A stretch of DNA of 64,000 nucleotides from Edaphobacter modestus (GTDB taxonomy: Bacteria; Acidobacteriota; Terriglobia; Terriglobales; Acidobacteriaceae), in the NCBI RefSeq assembly GCF_004217555.1, contig NZ_SHKW01000001.1, positions 372,001 through 436,000 on the forward strand, read 5' to 3'. Numbering within the stretch: position 1 is the stretch's first letter; each line of letters opens with the position of its first letter. Shown in pieces: positions 17,287 through 26,342 of the stretch. Both the position numbers and the translations under genes were made by a program. Below the pieces are notes generated by a model. The model made no database searches. It was given only the letters and a program-made list of their open reading frames with translations, and was not told where the DNA came from.

Positions 17287-17906
17287 AACAGATACGCGTT
17301 CTCCTCATCGAAGATCACTTTCTTGCCCGAATGGCTCTTCATTCTGTCCTCTCAGGGCATTCGCAGATCCGAATTATCGGCGAAGCAAGTGATGGAGAGG
17401 CGGGAATTGCGATGTACCGCCAGCACCGGCCCGATGTGGTCGTCCTCGATCTTCGCTTGCCGCGGGTCAGCGGTTTCGAAGTCATCATCGAGCTTCGCAA
17501 GGAATTTCCCGGCGCGCGGATCGTCGTTCTCTCGAACTACCGGGGCAGCGAGGACATCTACCGCGCTGTGCGAAGTGGGGCGATGGCGTATCTGACCAAA
17601 GATGCCAGTGGGGAAGAGCTCCTGAATGCGATTCAGAATGTGGATCGAGGCCTGCGCTATCTTCCTCATGTGGCGCTGGATCGTCTCGCCGAGCGCATGC
17701 CGTCGGTGGAGCTCACCCCAAGAGAATCGGAGGTGCTGGCCTGCATCACTCAGGGGCGCAGCAACCGAGAGATTGCGGAAGAGTTGCGCATCGCCGAAAA
17801 GACAGTCAGAATTCACGTAAGCTCAGTTCTTGATAAAATGGGTGCTCGCGACCGCACACAGGCAACCATATACGCTTTGCAACGGGGCCTGATTCATCTT
17901 GATTAA
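17283..17906 (+). CDS. NarL/FixJ-family response regulator
   Basis: A 207-residue regulator with a receiver domain (acidic ED at 10-11, phospho-acceptor Asp56 in VVVLDLRLP, Lys in AYLTKDAS) and a LuxR-type helix-turn-helix at about 145-205 (LTPRESEVLACITQGRSNRE, then EKTVRIHVSSVLDKMG). ATG 17283 overlaps the kinase stop codon. I chose it over an in-frame GTG at 17271 because the ATGA overlap is the usual coupling and MKQIRVLLIEDH is a normal receiver start. Likely targets are the TonB receptor gene downstream and the MFS gene upstream, an inference from position. Confidence 0.93.
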   Translation: MKQIRVLLIEDHFLARMALHSVLSGHSQIRIIGEASDGEAGIAMYRQHRPDVVVLDLRLPRVSGFEVIIELRKEFPGARIVVLSNYRGSEDIYRAVRSGAMAYLTKDASGEELLNAIQNVDRGLRYLPHVALDRLAERMPSVELTPRESEVLACITQGRSNREIAEELRIAEKTVRIHVSSVLDKMGARDRTQATIYALQRGLIHLD

Positions 17907-18182
17907 CTTCTGATCCACTACGGGATAAGTGGAAACTGTTCAGCGATCAATTTCCTTCTGCGAAGAAATTTGCTCGGGATTCGTCGTGTCAGTCTGGCCG
18001 GGCGGATAGGTCATTCGCCTTAAAGGCGGACACGTCAACTGCCTGATGACAGTTGTCTCGAACAGGAGTGAAATGATCTCACTCGATAAATTCAGATTCG
18101 GCACTAACAGCGGTGTCGGTTCTGTATGGACTGTTCGCAGATACCAACGCTACAGTCGCTATCCGGATAATAGGAGTTCATT
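17907..18182. promoter_or_regulatory. TonB-receptor upstream region with two short palindromes
   Basis: The 276 bp carry CGCCTT-A-AAGGCG at 18016-18028 and CAACTG/CAGTTG (18036-18041 and 18050-18055, eight bases apart). Both lie about 130-170 bp before the receptor start and are candidate sites for the adjacent LuxR-type regulator. An AGGAG precedes the GTG at 18183. No gene is seen. Confidence 0.4.
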
Positions 18183-21100
18183 GTGAAAAGAGCATTATTC
18201 TGTTGTTTGGCTCTATTGGTCGCTCCATTGGCCCTCATGGCGCAGGTCGCAAATAACACATCGTTGGTGGGAACGGTTACCGACCCGACCTCTGGAGTAA
18301 TCGCAGGCGCTCACATCGTGGGTGTAAACCGAGACACAAAGGTCTCCTATTCAGGCGATACCAACGGTGAGGGGTATTACTCCATCCCGTTCGTGGCGCC
18401 GGGCACGTATGACATCTCGGTTGAAAAAACCGGCTTTAAGAAGATCACTGCCTCGGGCGTAATCGTTCAGCTCAACATGGCGGCCCGAACCGACATCTCC
18501 CTTAACGTGGGCTCAGAAACGACGGAGATTACGGTATCGGCTGCAACCCCGGCTCTATCCACCGACGACGCGCTCATTGGCGATACGATCAGCACACACC
18601 TGGTTACGAACCTTCCTATGAACACTCGCCGTGTGATGGATCTCGCAACCACCGCGTCAAACGTTATCCAGGGCCCGAAGACATCTTTCAGTGGCATTCC
18701 CCCAGGCGCGAATTACATCGGCGCAGGTACCCGCGAGGTCACAAACTCGTTGACGTTGGACGGAATCACGATCATGAACTCGCTGATCTCCAACTCGCCT
18801 GTGACGCCCAACCCGGATGCCATCTCGGCAGTTCAGGTGCAGAGCGGTAACTACACCGCACAGTACGGTGCCTACATGGGCATTCATATCAACTCGGACA
18901 CCAAGGCTGGAACGAACACACTCCACGGCACTGCCTATGACTACATTCAGAACGATGCCCTCAACGCCAGGCCGTGGCTTGCCATGCCGGGATCTCGTGT
19001 CCCCAAGATGCGCTTCAATCAGTTCGGTGGCGTTCTCAGTGGTCCGGTTGTGATCCCCTTTCTCTACAATGGCCGTGACAAGACATTCTTCACGGCGTCA
19101 TACGAGGGCCTGAGATCGTATACGCAGACTCTTACCAACAATATTGGTACGGTTCCGACACTACGCATGCGCTCGGGAGACTTCTCGGAGTTGCTGCCGG
19201 GCACCCAGCTCTATGATCCGACGAACCGTACCACGCCTTATCTGAACAACCAGCTTCCGGTGTCTTCGGTTGCCGCTCAGCTGATGCAGTATTACCCGTT
19301 ACCGACGAACCCAGGGATTACAAATAACTTCAATCAAGCCCTTCCCTTGAACTTGGTGCAGAACCAGACCCTTGATCGCGTCGATCATAATATCGGTCAG
19401 AATATTCGCCTCTTTGGTCGGTTTCTCTGGCAAAATCTGACGTTCGAGAGCGGGAGTCCGGTGCCGACCTCAAGCGTGTATTCGCCGACGATGGACCGCA
19501 ATGGCGTCATCGGTTACACCCACATCATCACGCCTAACTTCATCAATGACTTCCGCTTCGGATTCAACGTCCTTACAAGCAATGTCAACAACGGGTTCGC
19601 CCAGAACGGTATAGCGGGCGCGGGATCCGCGCTTGGAATCCCGGGCTTTACGGCAGACGTGGACAACAACAACCCTGGAATCCCGACCTTTGTTATTCCG
19701 GGCTATATCGGCCTCGGCCAAGCTGGCAGCAACTGGAAGCAGGACGACCGCACCTTGCACGGGTACGATCAGATCTCCTGGACCAAAGGCAAGCACAACA
19801 TCATGGCCGGTGCCGATATCCGCCGCATGACCATCGGTCGCGCAGCGCAGAACGATCCTCGCGGAAACTTCACCTTCAATGGTGAGTACACGAGCCAATG
19901 TATAACGCCGGCGACTGGCACCAACCCTTGCACCAACACCACACCCCAGAACGCCTTCGCTGATTTCGTTGTTGGACGTGCGTCAGTTGTGACAACACCG
20001 ATCTTCCAGGTCAAAGGTTCCGTTGGAAGTTGGCGCAACGGCTACTTTGTACAGGACAACTGGCAGGTTACCCAGAAGCTGACACTGCTGTACGGTATCC
20101 GCTATGAGCAGCCGACGATACCTTACTCGTTGAACGGGAACGCCCGTATTCTGAATCCCGACTTCACCGCCTTGATTCCGGCAACCAACGCAACAAGCGG
20201 TGCCACATTTACGCCGACGCCTGGATTCCAGTTCACTGGTCCTAATAATAATCTGTGGGCGCCACGCCTTGGGTTCGCTTATCGCGCAACGGAGAAGATC
20301 GTCGTTCGCGGAGGCGGAGGTATCTATTACAACCCGAACCACCTCAACGCTTTCACGTTGGCCAGTGGAAACTACCCGCTCGCAAACTCCTCTGTCTATA
20401 ACGCGAATCCATATTTCTCCACCAATACCTATTCCAACCCCAGTGGTGGCACTAGCGCCCCTGTTCCCTGTGTTCCAGGTACCATCGGCTGCTATACCTC
20501 CGTTTTCACGGATGCGCCTAAGCTGCCTACACCCCGCATGTACCAGTGGAACGTCGATACGGGTGTTGAGCTGTGGAAAGATGCAGCCTTTGAATTGCAG
20601 TACCTTGGCTCCAAATCTGTTCATCTGGACTTCTCGCTCCAGCCGAATCAGCCGTTGCCGGGCCCTGGAGTAGTCAATGCGCGTCGCCCCTATCAGGGCT
20701 TTGGCGCAATCCGCGAGATCTATAACGGCGGCTACGCGACCTACAATGGGCTCACTGCGATCCTGCGTCAGCGCATGAGTCGTGGTCTCAGCATGAACCT
20801 GTCTTACACCTGGGCGCACACCATGGATACATCCAATGACTCTAACGGCGGTGGATACCTGATGAACCCGTATAACATAAGGGCCGACTACGGCAATTCG
20901 AACTGGGACATCCGCCATCGCTTTGTAGCGACGGTGCTCTACCAGTTGCCGGAGTTTTCGAATCGCAGCTTTGCATTCCGTACGCTGGCTGGAGGATGGC
21001 AGGCAAACACGATCATCACGCTGCAAACCGGTATGCCGTTCAATGTCGGCCTTTCGGGCGACGTTGCCAACACCGGCACCAGTGGAATTCAGCGTCCAAA

Positions 21101-21467
21101 CTTCGTGAAGACGGGATCGAACACCTGTACAGCTGGTTTTGTTGTTCGCAATGGTACATCAGCAAGCTGTATCGACAGTTCGGCTTACGCAGTGCCCGCG
21201 AATTACACCTACGGCAATCTGCATCGCAACGATCAGAGTGGTCCGGGACGTGAATTGGTGAACTTCTCGATGTTCAAGAACTTCCCAATTTACGAGCGCT
21301 TGACCTTCCAGTTCCGGGCAGAGGCGTTCAACCTCTTCAATCACGCGAATCCGAGCAACCCGAACTCTACTGGTAACCCACAACTCGGCACAGCCAACTT
21401 CGGCACCATCACCAGCACGCAGACGGATCCGCGTGTCCTGCAGCTGGTTGGCAAGATCAACTTCTAA
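18183..21467 (+). CDS. Oar-like TonB-dependent outer-membrane receptor
   Basis: A 1,094-residue outer-membrane protein. The signal peptide (MKRALFCCLALLVAPLALMAQ) is followed by a carboxypeptidase-regulatory-like beta-sandwich at about 25-115 (SLVGTVTDPTSGVIAGAHI, YSIPFVAPGTYDISVEKTGF). A plug domain and a long beta-barrel follow. The protein ends in LQLVGKINF, with a C-terminal Phe as usual for barrel insertion. This architecture is very common in Acidobacteriota and is linked to uptake of large or sugar-derived ligands. AGGAG precedes the GTG start. A strong terminator follows at 21481. It probably brings the substrate of the flanking periplasmic enzymes across the outer membrane, which is inferred from context. 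Confidence 0.92.
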   Translation: MKRALFCCLALLVAPLALMAQVANNTSLVGTVTDPTSGVIAGAHIVGVNRDTKVSYSGDTNGEGYYSIPFVAPGTYDISVEKTGFKKITASGVIVQLNMAARTDISLNVGSETTEITVSAATPALSTDDALIGDTISTHLVTNLPMNTRRVMDLATTASNVIQGPKTSFSGIPPGANYIGAGTREVTNSLTLDGITIMNSLISNSPVTPNPDAISAVQVQSGNYTAQYGAYMGIHINSDTKAGTNTLHGTAYDYIQNDALNARPWLAMPGSRVPKMRFNQFGGVLSGPVVIPFLYNGRDKTFFTASYEGLRSYTQTLTNNIGTVPTLRMRSGDFSELLPGTQLYDPTNRTTPYLNNQLPVSSVAAQLMQYYPLPTNPGITNNFNQALPLNLVQNQTLDRVDHNIGQNIRLFGRFLWQNLTFESGSPVPTSSVYSPTMDRNGVIGYTHIITPNFINDFRFGFNVLTSNVNNGFAQNGIAGAGSALGIPGFTADVDNNNPGIPTFVIPGYIGLGQAGSNWKQDDRTLHGYDQISWTKGKHNIMAGADIRRMTIGRAAQNDPRGNFTFNGEYTSQCITPATGTNPCTNTTPQNAFADFVVGRASVVTTPIFQVKGSVGSWRNGYFVQDNWQVTQKLTLLYGIRYEQPTIPYSLNGNARILNPDFTALIPATNATSGATFTPTPGFQFTGPNNNLWAPRLGFAYRATEKIVVRGGGGIYYNPNHLNAFTLASGNYPLANSSVYNANPYFSTNTYSNPSGGTSAPVPCVPGTIGCYTSVFTDAPKLPTPRMYQWNVDTGVELWKDAAFELQYLGSKSVHLDFSLQPNQPLPGPGVVNARRPYQGFGAIREIYNGGYATYNGLTAILRQRMSRGLSMNLSYTWAHTMDTSNDSNGGGYLMNPYNIRADYGNSNWDIRHRFVATVLYQLPEFSNRSFAFRTLAGGWQANTIITLQTGMPFNVGLSGDVANTGTSGIQRPNFVKTGSNTCTAGFVVRNGTSASCIDSSAYAVPANYTYGNLHRNDQSGPGRELVNFSMFKNFPIYERLTFQFRAEAFNLFNHANPSNPNSTGNPQLGTANFGTITSTQTDPRVLQLVGKINF

Positions 21468-21480
21468 CTCTTCAAAACCG

Positions 21481-21513
21481 AAAGCCGCCGGATCTCGATC
21501 CGGCGGCTTTTTT
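21481..21513 (+). terminator. Rho-independent terminator after the TonB receptor gene
   Basis: A perfect 14-bp stem, AAAGCCGCCGGATC (21481-21494) pairing with 21497-21510 across a two-base loop, is followed by a T-run. It separates the receptor from the RraA-like gene. Confidence 0.9.
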
Positions 21514-21554
21514 CGTCTCACTCAAGTAGCATGTCTTTAGTTCTAGGAGTGAAA

Positions 21555-22337
21555 ATGAGTTCCATGCCTTCGTCGTTGTTTCTGCGCCTCCGTACGGTCG
21601 CGACTGTCGCTGTCGTCTGCACTACGGTTCTGACCATCACTCATATCGTCCGTGCGGACGCTCCAAAAACGGCTGCCGACTATGCGGCTGACCCCGCCGG
21701 AATGCTGGAAGCCTATCGTCACGTGGAAGCAGCCTCGGTCTCCGACGCGATCGAGCAGAGCCTTCACGTAAAAACGTATATGTCTCATCGCATGCAGTCC
21801 ATCTTTCCTGCAAAATTCGCCGGTACAGCCCTGACGGTCCGGCTCGTGAAGGAAGAGAATCACGACCCCAACGCGCTTGGTGGAATGTTGAGTGCGATTG
21901 ACTCCGGCGGTCCCGGCTCTGTCTACGTCATGAAGATCGATGACGGCGCAGACATCGCCGGTATGGGGGGCTTGATGGGAACGGCGATGTTTGCCCGAGG
22001 ATTCGCAGGAGCAGTCGTCGATGGCGGCGTGCGCGACTTACCTCAGCTCAAGAAGCTTGGCTTTCCGGTTTACGCTCTGGGACCAGTCCCGTCGACCTCT
22101 GTGGGCCATTACAGGTTCGGTGGCGTCAATATCCCAATCGATTGCGATGGCGTCAAGGTCAACCCCAAGGACATCATCGTCGCCGATCAGGATGGCGTCG
22201 TTGTGGTTCCTCGCGATCACGCGGCGGATATTCTCGTTCTCGCACAGAAGTTGGATAACAGCGAGCACTCCATGTATCCCTTCATCGAAAAGTTTCACTC
22301 GATCGTAGAGGCTGTTAAGCAATTCGGAAGAATCTAG
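21555..22337 (+). CDS. Exported RraA-family (aldolase-like) protein
   Basis: A 260-residue protein with an N-terminal signal peptide (ATVAVVCTTVLTITHIVRA), then an RraA/HMG-aldolase fold. The family core GARGFAGAVVDGGVRD-like segment reads FARGFAGAVVDGGVRDLP and keeps the Arg-Asp pair used for metal binding and catalysis in 4-hydroxy-4-methyl-2-oxoglutarate aldolases. GGLMGTAM and DQDGVVVVPRDHA are also conserved. RNase E inhibition is not a sensible role for an exported protein, so retro-aldol or decarboxylase chemistry on an oxo-acid is more likely. ATG 21555 with AGGAG at 21545-21549 is preferred over ATG 21531. It lies between the TonB receptor and the SelA-like gene. Confidence 0.8.
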   Translation: MSSMPSSLFLRLRTVATVAVVCTTVLTITHIVRADAPKTAADYAADPAGMLEAYRHVEAASVSDAIEQSLHVKTYMSHRMQSIFPAKFAGTALTVRLVKEENHDPNALGGMLSAIDSGGPGSVYVMKIDDGADIAGMGGLMGTAMFARGFAGAVVDGGVRDLPQLKKLGFPVYALGPVPSTSVGHYRFGGVNIPIDCDGVKVNPKDIIVADQDGVVVVPRDHAADILVLAQKLDNSEHSMYPFIEKFHSIVEAVKQFGRI

Positions 22338-22375
22338 GCTCTATTTCCGAACCGTTCCCGGTCTTTTGCTCGGCG

Positions 22376-22403
22376 GCGCGATCTCAGGTGCATGAGATCG
22401 CGC
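22376..22403 (+). terminator. Hairpin downstream of the RraA-like gene
   Basis: An 11-bp perfect GC-rich stem with a six-base loop (GGTGCA), 38 bp after the RraA stop. It has no U-tract, so it may stabilise the mRNA end or work as an operator instead of terminating transcription. Confidence 0.45.
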
Positions 22404-22539
22404 AGATCGCCACCGGCATATAACTCTTGATTACTCCACGATCGGTGGCCAGGACGCCAACCGAAGCTGGTAATGATCAATTTGGAGTAAAGTACTTCTT
22501 CTAACGCATTTCATCTTCAGGCGGGAGGGAGAGACGATT

Positions 22540-22557
22540 CTACGGCATTTGACGTAG
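22540..22557. promoter_or_regulatory. Candidate operator CTACG-N8-CGTAG
   Basis: CTACG (22540-22544) and CGTAG (22553-22557) flank GCATTTGA. The 11-mer CTACGGCATTT in it recurs, reversed, at 31818-31828 upstream of the second RidA gene. Both copies lie roughly 105-130 bp before the first start codon of their catabolic set, which fits a shared regulator site. Confidence 0.4.
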
Positions 22558-22670
22558 CTTCGGATTCGTCTCTTGCCCTATGACAAGTGGCTTCGATTGA
22601 GGTCAGATGGTCATACCTCATATTTATTTAGAAAACCCACTTCAGGGATGCAATGAAAGGAAGGTTCTTG

Positions 22671-23957
22671 ATGTCCACTCCACCTGATTCTGGCATTCTG
22701 ACGCGGCGCAGTTTTCTTCAATGGTCGCAATCGATGCTTGCCATGCTCGGCGTTGCGCCACTGGTTAGCTCTTCCGCGGAAGCGTTTGCCGCACCTGCAT
22801 CCTCGGATGCCTCCGCCGCCACTGACTACTACGCCAAACTCGGCGTCAAGAAGATGATCAATGCGGCGGGGACCTACACCATGTTCACCGCCGCCGTGAT
22901 GCCTCCTCAGGTGCAACGCGCGGTTGCCGAGGCTGCCAAGCATCCAGTGCATCTGAAAGAGCTCCAGACGCGTGCCGGAGAGTATGTGGCACAAAAGCTT
23001 CGCTGCGAAGGAGCGGTGGTCACCTGCGGGGCCTCCTCTGCGCTTACCCTCGCTACTGCGGCCTGTATCGCCTCCGCAAACAATGCAACGGCCGAAGACA
23101 TCCCCCAGAAGGTCGGCTCCATGAAGAATGAGGTCGTCGTACAGAAAGCGCATCGTTACGGTTACGATCATGCGATCTTTCTGTGCGGCGCCAAGATTGT
23201 GGAGGTCGAGACGCTTGAAGACTACAAGCGAGCCTTCAATGAAAAAACAATCATGACCAACTTCTTCAACTCGGCTGGAGCGGGAGAGATCGGCCACGAA
23301 CAGTGGCTGCAGGTGGCCCACGAACATAATGTCCCCTGTCACATTGATGCTGCTGCAGACATGCCGCCCATCTCCAATCTGTGGAAATACACCGGCATGG
23401 GGTTCGATCTGGTCTGCTTCTCGGGAGGCAAGGGAATTCGCGGACCCCAGAACGCGGGTCTGCTTCTAGGCAAAAAGCATCTCACCGATCTCGCGCACGC
23501 GAGCAACAATCCCAACGAAGGGGTTGGCCGCGGTATGAAGGTTGCGAAGGAGCAGATCGTCGGGATGGTTGCCGCAATCGACTGGCTCATCGAGCAATCC
23601 GACGAGACGATGGCGAAAGAGTTTACCCGTCGCGCCGACGTCATCAGCCAAATCGTCAAAGATATTCCCACGATGAAGACTAGTATCTTCACGCCAGAGG
23701 TGGCGAACCATGTCCCTCATCTCATTCTGACTTACGACCCGGCGGTCGTCGGCCTTACGCCAAATGAGGTACAACAGCGCCTCCGTTCCCTCGATCCCAC
23801 GATTGAGCTCAATCCTTCCACAGGAAGCCCTCACGCGGGCAATGGCATGCCTGCGTGCCCCAATTCGCTCGTAGTTGGTACCTGGATGCTTCTGCCAGGA
23901 GAACCTGAGATCGTCGGCCGTCAGATTCGTGCCGTCCTGAAACAGGGTGAGGCATAA
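22671..23957 (+). CDS. Tat-exported SelA-like PLP-dependent protein, paralog 1 (putative ammonia-lyase)
   Basis: A 428-residue fold-type I PLP protein of the SelA/DgaE group, whose studied relatives include D-glucosaminate-6-phosphate ammonia-lyase. A twin-arginine leader (LTRRSFLQWSQSMLAMLGV) predicts export in folded form. The core shows CGASSALTLATAACIA, the PLP-nitrogen Asp226 in HIDAAADMPP and the Schiff-base Lys254 in CFSGGKGIRGPQNAGLLLGKK. I use ATG 22671 because GGAAGG is correctly spaced; ATG 22653 is possible. It is followed by RidA (50 bp) and a second SelA-like gene. The known chemistry of the group suggests beta-elimination of ammonia from an amino acid or amino-sugar acid. True selenocysteine synthesis is excluded by the export signal and missing partners. 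Confidence 0.87.
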   Translation: MSTPPDSGILTRRSFLQWSQSMLAMLGVAPLVSSSAEAFAAPASSDASAATDYYAKLGVKKMINAAGTYTMFTAAVMPPQVQRAVAEAAKHPVHLKELQTRAGEYVAQKLRCEGAVVTCGASSALTLATAACIASANNATAEDIPQKVGSMKNEVVVQKAHRYGYDHAIFLCGAKIVEVETLEDYKRAFNEKTIMTNFFNSAGAGEIGHEQWLQVAHEHNVPCHIDAAADMPPISNLWKYTGMGFDLVCFSGGKGIRGPQNAGLLLGKKHLTDLAHASNNPNEGVGRGMKVAKEQIVGMVAAIDWLIEQSDETMAKEFTRRADVISQIVKDIPTMKTSIFTPEVANHVPHLILTYDPAVVGLTPNEVQQRLRSLDPTIELNPSTGSPHAGNGMPACPNSLVVGTWMLLPGEPEIVGRQIRAVLKQGEA

Positions 23958-24007
23958 GCGTTTCACGCAACAACAGCTAGTTTTCAACTAACAGGAGGAG
24001 TCAGATT

Positions 24008-24493
24008 ATGGAGCAGCAGTCGAGAAGAGGTCTTCTTAAAAATGCAGCAAAGGCAGCAGTCATAGCAACTGGCGGAGCCGTGGCAGCCAAGAGCGCCTCC
24101 GGTCAGGTTACAGGCAAGCTTGAAAAGAAGTCGTACCCGGCGCAGCCAGCTACACCGGCAACCGGAAAGGCCCCACTGTTTTCAGGTGCAGTCTCTTACG
24201 GCAACTTGCTCTTTCTCGCCGGTGTAGGAGCCCACTTCCAGGGCACGATCGAGCAGCACACCCAGCACGTTCTCGAGGAGTTGGAGAAAAAGCTTGTCAG
24301 CGCCGGTTCCTCGATGGAAAAGGTGCTCAAGGTGAATGTTTACCTGAACGATCTAAAGGACTACGACGCGATGAACAAAGTCTATGCCACCGGAAAGTGG
24401 GGCAGCATTCCTCCGGTCAGAACCACCATCTCTCCGGCGGCGGGAATTCCCGGCAACTCACTGGTTGAGATCGATATGATCGCCTACATCTAG
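24008..24493 (+). CDS. Tat-exported RidA-family protein, copy 1
   Basis: A 161-residue protein. The first 35 residues are a twin-arginine leader (QSRRGLLKNAAKAAVIATGG); the rest is a YjgF/YER057c/RidA domain. The Arg needed for imine/enamine hydrolysis is kept in PPVRTTISPAAGIPG, and the acidic residue in LVEIDMIAYI. RidA proteins are normally cytoplasmic and clear reactive 2-aminoacrylate-type intermediates made by PLP dehydratases. Here it lies between two exported PLP proteins, which makes a periplasmic version of that partnership likely. AGGAGG precedes the ATG. Confidence 0.9.
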   Translation: MEQQSRRGLLKNAAKAAVIATGGAVAAKSASGQVTGKLEKKSYPAQPATPATGKAPLFSGAVSYGNLLFLAGVGAHFQGTIEQHTQHVLEELEKKLVSAGSSMEKVLKVNVYLNDLKDYDAMNKVYATGKWGSIPPVRTTISPAAGIPGNSLVEIDMIAYI

Positions 24494-24600
24494 GCATGTC
24501 ATGGATGCAATGGGCCGTGCCTCCCCAGCCGCCCATTGCAAATCCCTCTTCTTTTGTCATAGTTATCTCCATCAACTCCAGGCTCCAGGAGGGTCGAAAC

Positions 24601-26217
24601 ATGTCGCCACTTCGCAACGGTAAATGGTCTCGTCGAGAGGTTCTCAAGCAATCAGGAATTCTTTCGGCTCTTGGCGCTGCTTCTGCATCTCCTCTTGCTG
24701 CCAGTGCGGCTGGGCTTGCGGATCAACCGCGCCCGAAGCATACGCTCGTAAAAGACGGCGACATACGCGACAACCTGTTTACTCGGATTGGGGTCCGTCC
24801 CATGATCAACGGGCGCGGAACCTTTACGATCATTAGCGGCTCATGCTCACTGCCCGAGGTTAAGCAGGCTATGTACGACGCCTCCTTCTACTTCGTTCAG
24901 CTGGACGAGATGATGAACGGCATCGGGGCGCAGCTCGCCGAGTTGACCGGTGCCGAGTGGGGAATTACGACAACCGGCTGCGCAGCGGCAATCTGTCTCG
25001 CCACCGTCGCATGTATCGCAGGCGCCGATGTCGAGCTTTGCCAGGCGCTGCCTTACAAGAAGAAGAAGGATCAGGTCATCATCCCCAGGCATTCGCGCAA
25101 CCCCTACGACATTGGCGTGCGCATGTGCGGAGTAGAGATCGTCGAAGTTGATTCTCCGGAAGAGTTTCGAGCCAAGCTCTCCGACCGTACTGCCATGGTC
25201 TATATCCTCTCCGGGCCCGACTCTACCTCCGGTCCTATGAGTATTAGCGTCCTCTGCGCCATCGCGAATGAAAAGAACGTCCCTGTCTTCGTCGATGCTG
25301 CGGCAGAAGAGCCCAACAAGCCCAATATCCATTTGGCGGCTGGAGCTTCCCTTGTCGGTTACTCCGGCGGCAAGTGCATGCGCGGACCCCAGTCCTCCGG
25401 CATGATGATCGGAAAAAAGGATCTCTGCAAGGCAGCCTACTATCAGGCAGCACCACATCACTGTTACGGCCGCGCCTTGAAGTGCAGCAAGGAAGAGGCC
25501 ATGGGGCTGCTGGCTGCGGTGCGTCAATGGTACAAACGCGATCACGCAGCGGAACAGGCGCAGTGGACAAGCTGGATGCAGCACATTGCAGGCCGTCTCA
25601 AGGGAATTCCTTCTTTGACGACGGAGATCATCCCCGCGCCGGTCGATCTCTCCAACCGCTGCCCGAGCCTTCGTATCCACTGGGATGCCGAAAAGGTTGG
25701 TATTACCGGGACCGAGTTGGCAGCTCTTCTCGACGCCGGCACCCCTCGAATCGTTCTTGTAGGCCCCCAGGGCCGCCGTCCGGAGATGATGCAGAGCTCA
25801 ATCGGAGTCATGTCTTACATGATGGAGGCTGGAGAAGAAAAAATCATCGCAGATGCTCTTTATGCGGCGCTCACCAAACCCGGAAGCCACCCCAACCCTG
25901 TCCTGCCTACAGGAGCGCCAGCCAGTATCCAGGGAAGCTGGGCTGTGACGATCCAATATATCCGTGGTACCGGTGAGCAGAAATTCGTTCTCGAGCAGAA
26001 GGGAAACGACATCACCGGCGAGCATCATGGCGAGATCTACAACGCGAAGTTCCAGGGCGTGGTTCATGGAGATCAAATTGAGCTCCATAGCGTGATGCCG
26101 GTCGAAGGCAATCCTTTTCCGTGCAACTTCAAGGGAACAGTCCAGGGCAACAGTATGTCTGGCACGGTCACCATGGGCGAGTATGGAGAGGCCAAATGGA
26201 GCGCGGTACGCGCCTGA
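24601..26217 (+). CDS. Tat-exported SelA-like PLP-dependent protein, paralog 2, with extra C-terminal beta domain
   Basis: A 538-residue protein. The Tat leader WSRREVLKQSGILSALGAASA is followed by a SelA/DgaE-like core with TTGCAAAICLATVACIAG, PLP-binding Asp232 in VFVDAAAEEPN and Schiff-base Lys258 in GYSGGKCMRGPQSSG. Unlike its two paralogs it carries a further domain at about 445-538, rich in short beta strands and glycines (GSWAVTIQYIRG, FQGVVHGDQIEL, FKGTVQGNSMSGTV). This resembles small lipocalin-like or beta-sandwich add-ons of acidobacterial secreted proteins. The start is fixed by a strong AGGAGGG. It probably shares a transcript with RidA and the first paralog; an amidohydrolase follows. 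Confidence 0.87.
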   Translation: MSPLRNGKWSRREVLKQSGILSALGAASASPLAASAAGLADQPRPKHTLVKDGDIRDNLFTRIGVRPMINGRGTFTIISGSCSLPEVKQAMYDASFYFVQLDEMMNGIGAQLAELTGAEWGITTTGCAAAICLATVACIAGADVELCQALPYKKKKDQVIIPRHSRNPYDIGVRMCGVEIVEVDSPEEFRAKLSDRTAMVYILSGPDSTSGPMSISVLCAIANEKNVPVFVDAAAEEPNKPNIHLAAGASLVGYSGGKCMRGPQSSGMMIGKKDLCKAAYYQAAPHHCYGRALKCSKEEAMGLLAAVRQWYKRDHAAEQAQWTSWMQHIAGRLKGIPSLTTEIIPAPVDLSNRCPSLRIHWDAEKVGITGTELAALLDAGTPRIVLVGPQGRRPEMMQSSIGVMSYMMEAGEEKIIADALYAALTKPGSHPNPVLPTGAPASIQGSWAVTIQYIRGTGEQKFVLEQKGNDITGEHHGEIYNAKFQGVVHGDQIELHSVMPVEGNPFPCNFKGTVQGNSMSGTVTMGEYGEAKWSAVRA

Positions 26218-26257
26218 TCGCCTAGGCTATTTGGCCTACTTTGATCCTGAACCACAG

Positions 26258-26280
26258 GGCCGATGACGTCCTCGGCCTTT
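26258..26280 (+). terminator. Weak terminator-like hairpin after SelA-like paralog 2
   Basis: GGCCGA (26258-26263) pairs with TCGGCC (26272-26277) across an eight-base loop, followed by TTTC. The stem is short, so read-through into the amidohydrolase gene is possible. Confidence 0.35.
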
Positions 26281-26342
26281 CATTCGAAAATATAACTGTA
26301 ATCAATCGATTGTCCTGTGTTCAAGAAGTGTCGCGAGGTTAG

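Larger units (their letters stand above)
22338..22670. other. Intergenic region upstream of the first SelA-like gene
   Basis: No gene is visible. It holds a perfect 11-bp hairpin, GCGCGATCTCA (22376-22386) with TGAGATCGCGC (22393-22403), which may end the RraA transcript though no T-run follows. It also holds the palindrome at 22540-22557, listed separately. A GGAAGG at about 22658 sets the start at 22671. Confidence 0.5.
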
